DNA of 64,000 nt from an uncultured Acidobacteriia bacterium (lineage in GTDB: Bacteria; Acidobacteriota; Terriglobia; Bryobacterales; Bryobacteraceae): assembly GCA_903909435.1 (NCBI GenBank), contig CAIVVT010000001.1, positions 62,001-126,000 on the forward strand, in the 5' to 3' direction. Below the pieces are notes generated by a model. The model worked only from the letters and a program-made list of their open reading frames with translations, was not told the DNA's origin and ran no database searches. Shown here in pieces: positions 44,966-53,379 of this stretch; the first letter of the stretch is position 1, and each line of letters starts with the position of its first letter. The position numbers and the translations under genes were made by a program.

Positions 44966-45046
44966 AACCGCTAGTTTGTGCGGTTCTGTTTTTTAAGTGA
45001 TTGATTCATAAGGGGCCGTTTTAAAAAACCGCCAATCTTAGCGGTT
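44966..45046. repeat. AACCGC hairpin element, copy 2
   Basis: Two hairpins with the same stem, AACCGC/GCGGTT, at 44966-44971/44980-44985 and 45027-45032/45041-45046. The first is followed by six T on the plus strand. Sequence and arrangement resemble 7624-7717 (shared CAAACCG, CTAGTTT and GCGGTT). Here, however, the element sits between divergent genes (moeA and xseB), where no terminator is expected, so it looks like a mobile or dispersed element more than an operon end. Confidence 0.65.
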
Positions 45047-45094
45047 GGCGATTTTCACCAAAGGCGGCTAGGGGAGGGATAAAATGGGACCTGC

Positions 45095-45352
45095 ATGGCA
45101 CGCAAACCTCAGACTGACGCCGAGCCCCCGTCGTTCGAGCAGAATCTCGACCGGCTGGAGGGAATCGTAAAGCGGCTGGAAGAAAGCGAACTGCCGCTGG
45201 AAGAAGCCCTGAAGCTGTTTGAAGAGGGGACCGTCCTCAGCGCGGGCTGCAAGCGGCAGTTGGAAGAAGCCGAACATCGCGTCGAGATTCTGACCAAAAC
45301 GGCGCAGGGCCTGGTGCCGGAACCCATGCAGGATTTTTCAGCCGGGGAGTAA
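45095..45352 (+). CDS. xseB: Exodeoxyribonuclease VII small subunit
   Basis: An 85-residue XseB, a helical subunit that binds the large subunit XseA (not in this window). The diagnostic pattern SFEQNLDRLEGIVKRLEESEL and PLEEALKLFEEGTVLSAGC is present. The ribosome binding site GGGGAGGG at 45071-45078 is 16 bases from this ATG but closer to an out-of-frame ATG at 45084 that would make a 28-codon overlapping peptide, so xseB initiation may be weak or coupled. It leads the ispA-tlyA-nadK operon. Confidence 0.93.
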   Translation: MARKPQTDAEPPSFEQNLDRLEGIVKRLEESELPLEEALKLFEEGTVLSAGCKRQLEEAEHRVEILTKTAQGLVPEPMQDFSAGE

Positions 45353-45359
45353 CTGCCGC

Positions 45360-46244
45360 GTGAGCACACAGCCGAGCAGCATCAAGGAATACATCGCCGA
45401 TTGCGCCCGCCTGGTGGACGCCGAACTGGACCGGCTGGTCCCGCCGGAATCCACCCCGCCGGAGTCGATCCACAAGGCCATGCGCTACAGCCTGTTTGCG
45501 GGCGGCAAGCGCATCCGGCCCGTGCTCTGCATCGCGGCGGCGCATGCCGCGGTCGGCCACGAAGTCGCCGGCGTGGTGCCGGTGGCGTGCTCGCTGGAAC
45601 TGATCCACACCTATTCATTGATTCACGACGATCTGCCCGCGCTCGATAACGACGACCTGCGGCGGGGCCGTCCCACCTGCCACAAGGTGTTCGGCGAAGC
45701 GATGGCGATTCTGGCGGGCGACGCCCTGCTCACCTTCGCCTTCGAAGTCCTGGCGCGGCAAGGCAACGCCAAGCTGGTCGAGGAGCTGGCGAGCGCCGCG
45801 GGCACCGTCGGCGGCATGATCGCGGGACAGGTGCACGACATTGAGGGAGAGCATCTCGCGCCCAGCGCGGCCCTGCTGGAGCAGATCCACCGCGCCAAGA
45901 CCGGCGCGCTGTTGAAGGCCAGCGTGCGCATGGGCGGCCTCCTGGCGAACGCCTCGGAGCGCAAGCTCGCCGCGCTCTCGCGCTACGGCTCCCACATCGG
46001 CCTCGCGTTCCAGATCGTGGACGACATCCTCGACGTGGTCCAGTCCTCGGAGGCTCTCGGGAAGACCGCCGGCAAAGATGCCGCACAGCACAAGATCACG
46101 TTCCCAGCCGTCTACGGGCTGGAGGAATCCCGCAAGATGGCGGAGTTGGAGCGGCAGCGCGCCCACGAAGCGCTCAGCGAGTTTGGGGATTCGGCGCAAC
46201 GACTCCGGGAACTCGCCGACCTGATCGTCGAGCGCCAGGCATGA
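45360..46244 (+). CDS. ispA: Polyprenyl (farnesyl/geranylgeranyl) diphosphate synthase
   Basis: A 294-residue trans-prenyl synthase. The first aspartate-rich motif DDLPALDND, the GGKRIRP substrate motif and the second aspartate-rich VDDILDV are intact. In the usual bacterial arrangement xseB-ispA is followed by dxs; here tlyA follows directly (four-base ATGA overlap), and dxs is absent. Start is GTG. Chain length cannot be read with confidence, but the FARM type (DDxxxxD with no aromatic at -4/-5: HTYSLIHDD has Tyr at -5) suggests a C15 product. Confidence 0.94.
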   Translation: MSTQPSSIKEYIADCARLVDAELDRLVPPESTPPESIHKAMRYSLFAGGKRIRPVLCIAAAHAAVGHEVAGVVPVACSLELIHTYSLIHDDLPALDNDDLRRGRPTCHKVFGEAMAILAGDALLTFAFEVLARQGNAKLVEELASAAGTVGGMIAGQVHDIEGEHLAPSAALLEQIHRAKTGALLKASVRMGGLLANASERKLAALSRYGSHIGLAFQIVDDILDVVQSSEALGKTAGKDAAQHKITFPAVYGLEESRKMAELERQRAHEALSEFGDSAQRLRELADLIVERQA

Positions 46245-46999
46245 AGCAGGGCTGCCAGCGCATCGACCAATTGCTGGTCGCGCGCAATCTGGCCGAATCG
46301 CGAGAAAAAGCGCAAGCGCTGCTGCTGGCCGGGCAGGTGCTGGTGAATGGGCAGAGGGTGAGCAAGGCGGGGGCGCCGGTCGATGAAACTGCCTCCATCG
46401 AACTGCTGGCGCGGATGCCCTGGGTGAGCCGCGGAGGCTACAAGCTGGTGGGCGCCCTGGAGCACTGGGGGCTGGACGTGACGGGGCGCGTGTGCGTCGA
46501 TGTCGGCTCTTCCACGGGGGGCTTCACCGACTGCCTGCTGCAGCACGGCGCGGCGCGCGTGCACTGCGTGGACGTGGGCGCGGGCCAGTTGCACTGGAAG
46601 CTGCGAACGGATCCCCGCGTGGTGGTGCACGAGGGCGTGAACGCGCGCTACCTGGAGCCCGCGCTGCTCGGCGAACCTGTGGGACTCGCCGTCTGCGACG
46701 TCAGCTTCATCTCTGTTACACTCATTCTCCCGATGCTTCCGCCGCTGCTTCTGCCGGAGGGCGAGATCCTGGTCCTGGTGAAGCCCCAGTTTGAAGTCGG
46801 CCGCGAACAGGTGGGGAAAGGCGGCATCGTGCGCGACCCCGCACTGCACGAGGCGGTCTGCCGCAAAGCGGAAGACGCTGCGCGAATGCTCGGGTTTAAG
46901 ACAAGCTTGATGGAGAGCCCGCTGCCCGGGGCCGAGGGCAATAAGGAATTCCTGCTATATGGAACCGATCGTCACAGTCGGGATCATCGCGAAGCCTGA
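46241..46999 (+). CDS. tlyA: TlyA-type rRNA 2'-O-methyltransferase
   Basis: A 252-residue TlyA family protein. An N-terminal S4 RNA-binding domain (RIDQLLVARNLAESREKAQ, LLAGQVLVNGQRVSKAG) precedes an FtsJ-like SAM domain (VDVGSSTGGFTDCLLQHG, VDVGAGQLHWKL, DVSFISVTLILP, VLVKPQFE). Members methylate cytidine 2'-OH in rRNA; some are called hemolysins. The start overlaps ispA by four bases; its 3' end overlaps nadK by 41. Confidence 0.94.
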   Translation: MKQGCQRIDQLLVARNLAESREKAQALLLAGQVLVNGQRVSKAGAPVDETASIELLARMPWVSRGGYKLVGALEHWGLDVTGRVCVDVGSSTGGFTDCLLQHGAARVHCVDVGAGQLHWKLRTDPRVVVHEGVNARYLEPALLGEPVGLAVCDVSFISVTLILPMLPPLLLPEGEILVLVKPQFEVGREQVGKGGIVRDPALHEAVCRKAEDAARMLGFKTSLMESPLPGAEGNKEFLLYGTDRHSRDHREA

Positions 47000-47819
47000 C
47001 GTCCGCCAGACCAACGTGTTGCTCCCGGCGCTGCTGGAGTGGCTGGCGGCGCGGCAGGTGGGGGTCCGTCTCGACCAGGACGCCGCGGCCTACCTCGACA
47101 AGGAGGGCTTGGACCGCGAGCACGTTCCCGACGGCTGCCAGCTGGTGATCATCCTGGGTGGCGACGGAACGCTGCTTTCCGCCGCGCGCGCCATCGCCGG
47201 GCGCGACATCCCGCTGTTCGCGGTGAACCTGGGTGGACTCGGCTTTCTCACGGCCATCAGCGTCGAGGAACTGTTCCCCGAACTGGAGCGGGCCTTGCGC
47301 AACGAGCACCGCATCGCGCGCCGCCGGATGCTCTCCTGCGAGATTCAGCGCGACGGGGAAATCGTGGCCAGCTACGACGCGCTCAACGATGTGGTCATCA
47401 CCAAGGGCCAGATCGCGCGCATGATCGATCTGGTCTGCAACGTGGATGCGCACTTCGTCTGCCGCTACAAAGCCGACGGGCTGATCATCGCCACGCCCAC
47501 GGGCTCGACGGCCTATTCGCTCTCAGCCGGCGGGCCGATCGTGTTCCCCTCCGTGGGTGCGCTGTGCATCACGCCCATCTGCCCGCATACGTTGACCAAC
47601 CGGCCGGTGCTGGTTTCCGATTCCAGCGTGATTCAAGTCCTGAACCTGGCCGCCACCGGAGACGCCTACCTGACCATCGACGGACAAGTCGGAGAACCGC
47701 TGCACGAGAGCGACCGCATCCTGTGCCGCAGCTCGCAGAAGTCCGTCAGCCTGATCCGCCCGCCGCGCATGCTGTTCTTCGACGTTCTGCGCCAGAAGCT
47801 CAAATGGGGTGAGCGTTGA
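46959..47819 (+). CDS. nadK: NAD kinase
   Basis: A 286-residue NadK that phosphorylates NAD to NADP. The ATP-binding GGDGT motif is at 67-71, preceded by the strand LVIIL, with the NLGGLGFLT, NDVVITKG and KADGLIIATPTGSTAYSLSAGGPI blocks intact. Its ATG lies within the last 41 bases of tlyA, in another frame. It ends in a four-base TTGA overlap with the symporter gene. Confidence 0.96.
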   Translation: MEPIVTVGIIAKPDVRQTNVLLPALLEWLAARQVGVRLDQDAAAYLDKEGLDREHVPDGCQLVIILGGDGTLLSAARAIAGRDIPLFAVNLGGLGFLTAISVEELFPELERALRNEHRIARRRMLSCEIQRDGEIVASYDALNDVVITKGQIARMIDLVCNVDAHFVCRYKADGLIIATPTGSTAYSLSAGGPIVFPSVGALCITPICPHTLTNRPVLVSDSSVIQVLNLAATGDAYLTIDGQVGEPLHESDRILCRSSQKSVSLIRPPRMLFFDVLRQKLKWGER

Positions 47820-49048
47820 AAAGACCGTCGTTGACGGCCTGGATCTTCATCGCCATGCTGCTGGGCGTGGTGTTCGGGCATTTCTTCCCGGAGGCCGCAC
47901 GCAACTTGTCGCCGGTCAGCAACGTATTCCTGCGGCTGGTCAAGTCGATCATCGCGCCGCTGCTGTTCGGGACTCTGGTATACGGCATCGCCGGATCGGG
48001 GAGCGCCAAGGCCATGGGGCGCATCGGCGTGAAGGCGATCGTTTACTTCGAAATGGTCACCACGGCCGCGCTGTTCCTGGGTCTGGGCGCGGTGAACCTG
48101 GTGCGTCCGGGCGACGGCGTTACGCTGCACAAGGGTACCGAGGCGGCACTGCCGCAGGCGCATGCGACGCTGACCAGCACGCTCGAGCACACCTTCCCAG
48201 CCAGCATTATCGACGCCATGGCGCGCGGCGAGGTGCTGCAGTTGGTGGTGTTCTGCTTCCTCTTCGGCTCGGCCTGCATTGCGGTCGGCGAGAAGGCGCG
48301 GCCGGTGGTGGAGTTCTGCAAGTCGCTGGGCGAGGTGATGTTCGCTTACACGAAGTATGTGATGTACCTGGCGCCGCTGGGCGTGGGCGCGGCTATCGCG
48401 GCGACCATCGGCACCAATGGAATCGGCGTCCTGTTCGGGTTGGGCAAACTAGTGTTGACGCTCTACGTCTCACTGATCCTATTCGTGGTGCTCGTCCTGG
48501 GCTCCGTCATTGCGATCTTCCGGATTCCTCCGGGACGGTTCTTCCGCGCGGTGAAAGACCCGTTCCTGCTGGCCTTTTCGACCGCATCGAGCGAGGCGGC
48601 TTTCCCGACGGCGATGGAGAACATGGAGCGCTTCGGCGTCCCGAATCACATCGTCAGTTTCGTGCTGCCCACCGGCTACAGTTTCAACCTCGACGGCACC
48701 ACGCTATACCTCTCGCTGGCCAGCGTGTTCGTGGCGCAAGCGGCCGGAATTCAGCTGTCGTTCGGGCAGCAGTTGATGATGATGCTGACCCTGATGCTGA
48801 CCAGCAAGGGTGTCGCGGGAGTGCCGCGGGCGGCCCTGGTGATCCTGACTGGCGCGCTGGCCACATTCAACCTGCCGGCCGAGGGCATCTTCCTGCTGTT
48901 GGGCATCGATACACTGATGGACATGGCGCGGACATCGGTCAACGTGCTCGGCAATTGCCTGGCCTCCGCGGTGGTGGCGCGCTGGGAAGGCTACGACCTG
49001 ACCCCGCTGCCGGACAACGCCGATACGCTGGCCGCGGTGGCGGATTAG
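47816..49048 (+). CDS. Dicarboxylate/amino acid:cation symporter (DAACS family)
   Basis: A 410-residue integral membrane transporter of the GltP/DctA type with eight helices and two hairpins: SIIAPLLFGTLVYGIAG, FSTASSEAAFPTAMENME (the serine-rich first hairpin), VLPTGYSFNLDGTTLYLSLASVFVAQ (with the NLDGT substrate motif) and ILTGALATFNLP, DTLMDMARTSVNVLGN (cation and substrate site). It takes up glutamate, aspartate or C4-dicarboxylates with sodium or protons. It starts with TTG overlapping the nadK stop (TTGA), so it is the last member of the xseB-ispA-tlyA-nadK operon, an odd companion for those genes. Confidence 0.93.
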   Translation: MKRPSLTAWIFIAMLLGVVFGHFFPEAARNLSPVSNVFLRLVKSIIAPLLFGTLVYGIAGSGSAKAMGRIGVKAIVYFEMVTTAALFLGLGAVNLVRPGDGVTLHKGTEAALPQAHATLTSTLEHTFPASIIDAMARGEVLQLVVFCFLFGSACIAVGEKARPVVEFCKSLGEVMFAYTKYVMYLAPLGVGAAIAATIGTNGIGVLFGLGKLVLTLYVSLILFVVLVLGSVIAIFRIPPGRFFRAVKDPFLLAFSTASSEAAFPTAMENMERFGVPNHIVSFVLPTGYSFNLDGTTLYLSLASVFVAQAAGIQLSFGQQLMMMLTLMLTSKGVAGVPRAALVILTGALATFNLPAEGIFLLLGIDTLMDMARTSVNVLGNCLASAVVARWEGYDLTPLPDNADTLAAVAD

Positions 49049-49080
49049 GTTCGTTCGTACTGGAAGGATACCCGTAAGCA

Positions 49081-49842
49081 GTGAAACTCGGTGCAGTCAC
49101 TTACAACCTCCTCAAAGACTGGGATGTAGAGACGATTATTCGCAACCTGGAAGCCGCGGGCTTCGAGGCTGTCGAGTTGCGTACCTCGCACAAGCATGGC
49201 GTCGAGCCTACGCTCAACCTGGACGAACGCTTGAAGGTGAAGGAGCGTTTCGCACGCAGCAAAGTGCGTCTGCTGAGTCTCGGTTCCGCGTGCGAATTCC
49301 ACTCGCCGGACCCGGCCATCCGGCGCAAGAACATCGAGGAAGGAAAGCGCTTCGTGGATCTGGCGCGCGACACCGGCGCCATGGGCGTGAAGGTGCGCCC
49401 GAACGGCTTCGCGCCCGACATCTCGCGTGAGCAGACGATCCAGAACATCGGGCTGTGCCTGAGGGAATTGGGCGACTACGCGCACGTGCGCGGCATCGAA
49501 ATCTGGCTCGAAGTCCACGGTCCGGAGACGCAGGTGCCGCCGGTGTGCGCTGCGATCATGAAAGCCACCGGCCACGCTTCGGTCGGCCTGTGTTGGAACT
49601 CCAATGCGACCGACATCGTGCAAGGCAGCGTGCGGCAGTACTTTGAATTGCTGCGGCCCTGGATTCGCAACGTGCACATCAATGAACTGGCCAACGACCA
49701 GTATCCGTGGCGCGAGTTGTTCACGCTGCTGCGCGAGAGCGGCTACGACCGCTACACGCTGTGCGAGGCGCAGGAGAGCAAAGAGCCGGAGCGATTCCTA
49801 CGCTGGTATCGCGCGCTGTGGCGGGAGTTGAACCGGGCATGA
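49081..49842 (+). CDS. Sugar phosphate isomerase/epimerase family TIM barrel
   Basis: A 253-residue AP-endonuclease-2-type barrel starting with GTG. Likely metal and active-site residues lie in AVELRTSHKHG, WLEVHGPET, VGLCWNSNATD and NVHINEL, and the CEAQESKEP glutamate. These resemble xylose-isomerase-like sugar epimerases; no signal peptide. It is 32 bases after the symporter gene and its stop overlaps the ATG of the M14 peptidase by four bases. Confidence 0.85.
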   Translation: MKLGAVTYNLLKDWDVETIIRNLEAAGFEAVELRTSHKHGVEPTLNLDERLKVKERFARSKVRLLSLGSACEFHSPDPAIRRKNIEEGKRFVDLARDTGAMGVKVRPNGFAPDISREQTIQNIGLCLRELGDYAHVRGIEIWLEVHGPETQVPPVCAAIMKATGHASVGLCWNSNATDIVQGSVRQYFELLRPWIRNVHINELANDQYPWRELFTLLRESGYDRYTLCEAQESKEPERFLRWYRALWRELNRA

Positions 49843-52250
49843 GACGCGCCGCCGGAACGATCGCGGCGGCGGTCCTGTTTGCCGGCTGGCTGGTCGCGGC
49901 GCCGCCGGACCCCTCGGCGTTCCTGGGCCACCCGATTGGACAGGACAAGACGCCCGTGGAATGGGCGCAAGTGACCGGGTACTTCCGGGCGCTGGCGCAG
50001 AGCAGCGACACGGTGCGTGTGGTCGAATACGGCCGCTCAACCGAAGGACGGCCAATGATCGCGGCCATCGTCAGTGCGGCGGGAAACCTGAAGCGGCTCG
50101 ACCGGTTCAAGGAGATTCAAGCGCGACTCTCCGATCCGCGCGTCACTCCCCGCGCCGCAGCCGACAAACTGATCGGCGAGGGCAAGACGATCGTACTCAT
50201 CACCTGCTCGGTGCATTCCACGGAGGTCGCGTCCACGCTGACTTCGATGGAGTTTGCCTGGAAGCTGGCCTCGGGCGCGACGCCGAAACTGCGGCAGGTG
50301 CTGGAAAACGTGATCGTCATTATCGCGCCATCCATCAACCCCGACGGCGTGGACATCGTGACCAAGTGGTACCAGCAGACCCTTGGTACGCCTTTCGAAG
50401 GCACTTCCCCGCCCGAGCTGTACCAGAAGTACGTGGGCCACGACAACAACCGCGACTGGTACATCTTTTCGCAAGCCGAGACGCGCGCGGTGGTGTCGCA
50501 ATTGCACAACGTATGGCACCCGCAGATCGTCTACGACGTGCATCAGATGGGCCCCGGGATGGCGCGCATCTTCGTGCCGCCCTGGATGGATCCGATCGAC
50601 CCGAACGTCGATCCAGTGATCGCGCAGCAGGCCAACATGCTGGGCATGGGGATGGCCACGGACCTGACGGCGGCGGGCCGGAAGGGTGTCGCCGTGAACG
50701 CCGTGTACGACTTCTGGACGCCTGGGCGGCACTACCAGAGCTACCACGGCGGGATGCGAATCCTGAGCGAATCGGCGAGTGCGCGGCTCTACACGCCCGC
50801 GGTGACCAAGCTGACGGACCTGGATGCGACGGCGCTCGGGTACAGTCCGCGTGAGCGTTCGTGGAACCACCTGGAACCTTGGCCGGGGGGCACGTGGCGG
50901 GTGCGCGACATCATGGACGACCAGTTGATCGCCATGGAGTCGCTGTGCTGGCAAGCCGCCGTGCGGCGCGAGGATCTGCTGGGTAACTTCTATGCCATTA
51001 ACCGCCGCGCCGTCCAACGGAGCGAGCCGAACGCGTTTGTGGTCCCGGCCAACCAGCGCGATCCTGGCGCCGCGCGCAAACTGCTGGAGACGCTGGATTT
51101 TGGAGCGTTGGAGATCGAGCGCGCGAGTTCGCCGGTCAGCGCCGGCGCCGTGACCTGGCCCGCAGGCTCCTACGTCATTCGCATGCAGCAACCCTGGAGC
51201 GCGTGGGCCAAGACGCTGCTGGAACGGCAGACCTATCCGGATCTGCGCCAATCTCCGGGCGGGCCTCCGAAACGGCCCTACGACGTGACGGCGCAGACGC
51301 TGCCGCTGTTGATGGGCGTCGAAGTTCAGACCGCGGGAGTGAAGCTCGAGGGCTCGCTCACGCGGTCTAGGGAATTCAAGTTTGTTGCGGCCGAACGCGT
51401 TGAGCCCGAACTGCTGGTCGCGTCCGACGGCGATACGTGGAAGCGCGTCACTGCGGCGTGGAAGTCGGGCACGGGTGTCTACCGAAACTCCCTGACGGGC
51501 GACTTCCGGCTCGCTGCGGCGGCCGGATTCGAACTCGTCCCGAAGCCGCGCGTGGGGCTGTACCGCAGCCTCATCCCGAACATGGACGAGGGCTGGACGC
51601 GCTGGATTCTGGAGCAATTTGGCTGGCCCTACGAATCCGTCGGCAACGCTGCCATTCGCGGCGGCGGACGGCTGATTGAGAAGTTCGACGTGATCGTCTT
51701 CGCCGACCAGCGGGCATCCGCCATCACGAACGGCTACCTGCCGAACTCGATGCCGGCGCAATACGTGGGTGGGTTGGGAGTTGAAGGAGCGGAGGCGCTG
51801 AAGCGCTTTCTAGCCGACGGTGGACGGCTGATCTTCCTGAACCAGGCGGGCGGCTACGCAGCCTCGCAACTGGGCGTCAAAGTCCGCGATTCATTGGAAG
51901 GCGTCTCCAACCGCGAGGTCTACTGTCCCGGCTCGCTACTCAACGTACAGAGCGAATCGCAGGGCGGGATCGCACTCGCCGGAATGCCTCAGACGTTCAC
52001 GGTGTGGAACGAGTCCAGTCCGGTGTGGGAGCCGCTGGAAGGGGCGCAGGCGAAGGTGCTGTTGCGGTACGCACCGGCGAACGTGCTGGCGTCGGGTTGG
52101 TTGTTGGGCGAGAAATACTACGCCGGAAAACCCGCACTGCTGGAGCTCAGCGAAGGCCAGGGCCGCGTGTATCTGTTCGGGATGCGGCCGCAGTACCGGG
52201 CGCAAAGCTACCTGACGCTGAAGCTGCTGTTCAACGCTCTGGCGCAGTAG
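49839..52250 (+). CDS. Exported M14 family zinc carboxypeptidase-like peptidase
   Basis: An 803-residue protein with a signal peptide (RRAAGTIAAAVLFAGWLVA). The M14 zinc ligands are H126 and E129 in CSVHSTEVAS, with the third probably H235 in VYDVHQMGP. A PSINPDGVDI motif and the ...NNRDWY substrate site are also present. The large C-terminal half (about 400-803) is not catalytic and ends in a GATase-like/beta region (GRLIFLNQAGGYAASQLG, GRVYLFGMRPQYRAQSY). Such long M14 proteins are common in Acidobacteria. ATG overlap (ATGA) with the upstream gene marks the true start. Confidence 0.9.
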   Translation: MRRAAGTIAAAVLFAGWLVAAPPDPSAFLGHPIGQDKTPVEWAQVTGYFRALAQSSDTVRVVEYGRSTEGRPMIAAIVSAAGNLKRLDRFKEIQARLSDPRVTPRAAADKLIGEGKTIVLITCSVHSTEVASTLTSMEFAWKLASGATPKLRQVLENVIVIIAPSINPDGVDIVTKWYQQTLGTPFEGTSPPELYQKYVGHDNNRDWYIFSQAETRAVVSQLHNVWHPQIVYDVHQMGPGMARIFVPPWMDPIDPNVDPVIAQQANMLGMGMATDLTAAGRKGVAVNAVYDFWTPGRHYQSYHGGMRILSESASARLYTPAVTKLTDLDATALGYSPRERSWNHLEPWPGGTWRVRDIMDDQLIAMESLCWQAAVRREDLLGNFYAINRRAVQRSEPNAFVVPANQRDPGAARKLLETLDFGALEIERASSPVSAGAVTWPAGSYVIRMQQPWSAWAKTLLERQTYPDLRQSPGGPPKRPYDVTAQTLPLLMGVEVQTAGVKLEGSLTRSREFKFVAAERVEPELLVASDGDTWKRVTAAWKSGTGVYRNSLTGDFRLAAAAGFELVPKPRVGLYRSLIPNMDEGWTRWILEQFGWPYESVGNAAIRGGGRLIEKFDVIVFADQRASAITNGYLPNSMPAQYVGGLGVEGAEALKRFLADGGRLIFLNQAGGYAASQLGVKVRDSLEGVSNREVYCPGSLLNVQSESQGGIALAGMPQTFTVWNESSPVWEPLEGAQAKVLLRYAPANVLASGWLLGEKYYAGKPALLELSEGQGRVYLFGMRPQYRAQSYLTLKLLFNALAQ

Positions 52251-52322
52251 AGCGCGACGACGCCGATGGCTCGCGGTGTGTGGAGACCCGCGCCAATCGA
52301 ACCTGGCCAGCGGCCCGGCCCG

Positions 52323-53243
52323 CTACCTCCGTTGGGCTTTGTCCACGACCCGCCACCAATCGCTTTGCATGGCTGCCGCGTCGATGCCGGTGTAGACGAA
52401 GACGTCGCGCTGGGCGTTTTCCGGAGGCGTGCGGAACTGCGCTTCCTGAGCGAGTTCGGGCCGGGCCAGCGCCTCCACCAGGGCCAGATCCCACATTACC
52501 CACTGCGCGGAATCGGGGGAGAACGAAAGCCAGCGCGCGGCCAGCGAATCCCAGATGCCGCCCTTGCCCTGGAGCCGTTCGAGCGTCGCGGCCTGGTCGA
52601 AAACCAGCTTGCCGCAGACGTTGGCGGGCATGACGTGCAACTCCAGATCCGGGGTGTCGAGCAGGAAATTGAGCGCGTTCAGATCGTTGCGCACGTTGAA
52701 CTCGTCCTTGTTCCAAACCTTGCGGTCGGAGAAGTAGTGCGCGCCCATCAGGTAGACCGCAATCTTTGGAGTAATGTCCGGCGCGAGCTTGATCGCCGAA
52801 GCGGCGTTGGTGACCGCGCCAGTGTTGACGATGGCCAGCCGCTCGCCGGATTTCATCGCGCGCGCCTCGCGGATCATCAGACGCGCCGCCGGCGAGTCGC
52901 GCGGCTCATCGCCGCCCCACGGTTTGCCCATGATCATCTCCGAGCCCATGGGCGCGGGGATCTCCTGCCGGCCCATCAGCCGCAGGATCTCGGTGTTGAG
53001 CTTCTGGCTCTCCGCCACCGTGTCCGGCGGTGAGAGGCGGGTGTTCCACTGGGCCGAACTCAGGCCCACGATTTGGAATCCCGGCTCCAGCAAGGCCCGC
53101 GTGATCGCATACAGATCGTCGATCTCATTAGCAGTGTCCGAGTCGAGGAAGATCTTGCGTCGAGCCGTTTGTCCGGCCAGACTCAGGGGCAGGGCGGCCA
53201 GGGAACCGAGCGCGAGCGAATCGAGAAATGTCCGGCGCAGCAT
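52323..53243 (-). CDS. Exported nucleoside hydrolase family protein
   Basis: A 306-residue protein of the inosine-uridine nucleoside hydrolase fold. An RR-containing signal (LRRTFLDSLALGSLAALPLSLAG) precedes the calcium-binding N-terminal motif, here DSDTANEIDDLYA instead of DTDxGxDDA. NTGAVTNAASAI and VYLMGAHYF follow, and N/D residues in the WNKDEFNVRNDLNA block fit the substrate site. The altered motif keeps three of the acidic ligands. Substrate may be a nucleoside or another N-glycoside. It is convergent with the M14 gene and divergent from GH16. Confidence 0.88.
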   Translation of the reverse strand: MLRRTFLDSLALGSLAALPLSLAGQTARRKIFLDSDTANEIDDLYAITRALLEPGFQIVGLSSAQWNTRLSPPDTVAESQKLNTEILRLMGRQEIPAPMGSEMIMGKPWGGDEPRDSPAARLMIREARAMKSGERLAIVNTGAVTNAASAIKLAPDITPKIAVYLMGAHYFSDRKVWNKDEFNVRNDLNALNFLLDTPDLELHVMPANVCGKLVFDQAATLERLQGKGGIWDSLAARWLSFSPDSAQWVMWDLALVEALARPELAQEAQFRTPPENAQRDVFVYTGIDAAAMQSDWWRVVDKAQRR

Positions 53244-53379
53244 GTTTGCAGTCTAGCTTGAATGACGCCCGCCGACGGCACGCCCGCCGGGGCTGCGCGT
53301 GGTAGTTTGGACAACTAGAGGGCCAGCGAGGGAACCGCGAGTTGACTCCCTCAGCGTGCCTCCGAAAGCAGGAGCTTCC

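Noticed and set aside
47809-49077. 422-residue plus-strand ORF overlapping the symporter gene in another frame
   Set aside because: Arg/Gly/Ala-rich with no membrane segments; the symporter frame carries all family motifs.
50037-51761. 574-residue minus-strand ORF opposite the M14 peptidase
   Set aside because: Shadow of a strongly supported gene with intact zinc motifs; composition dominated by Arg, Gly, His and Pro.
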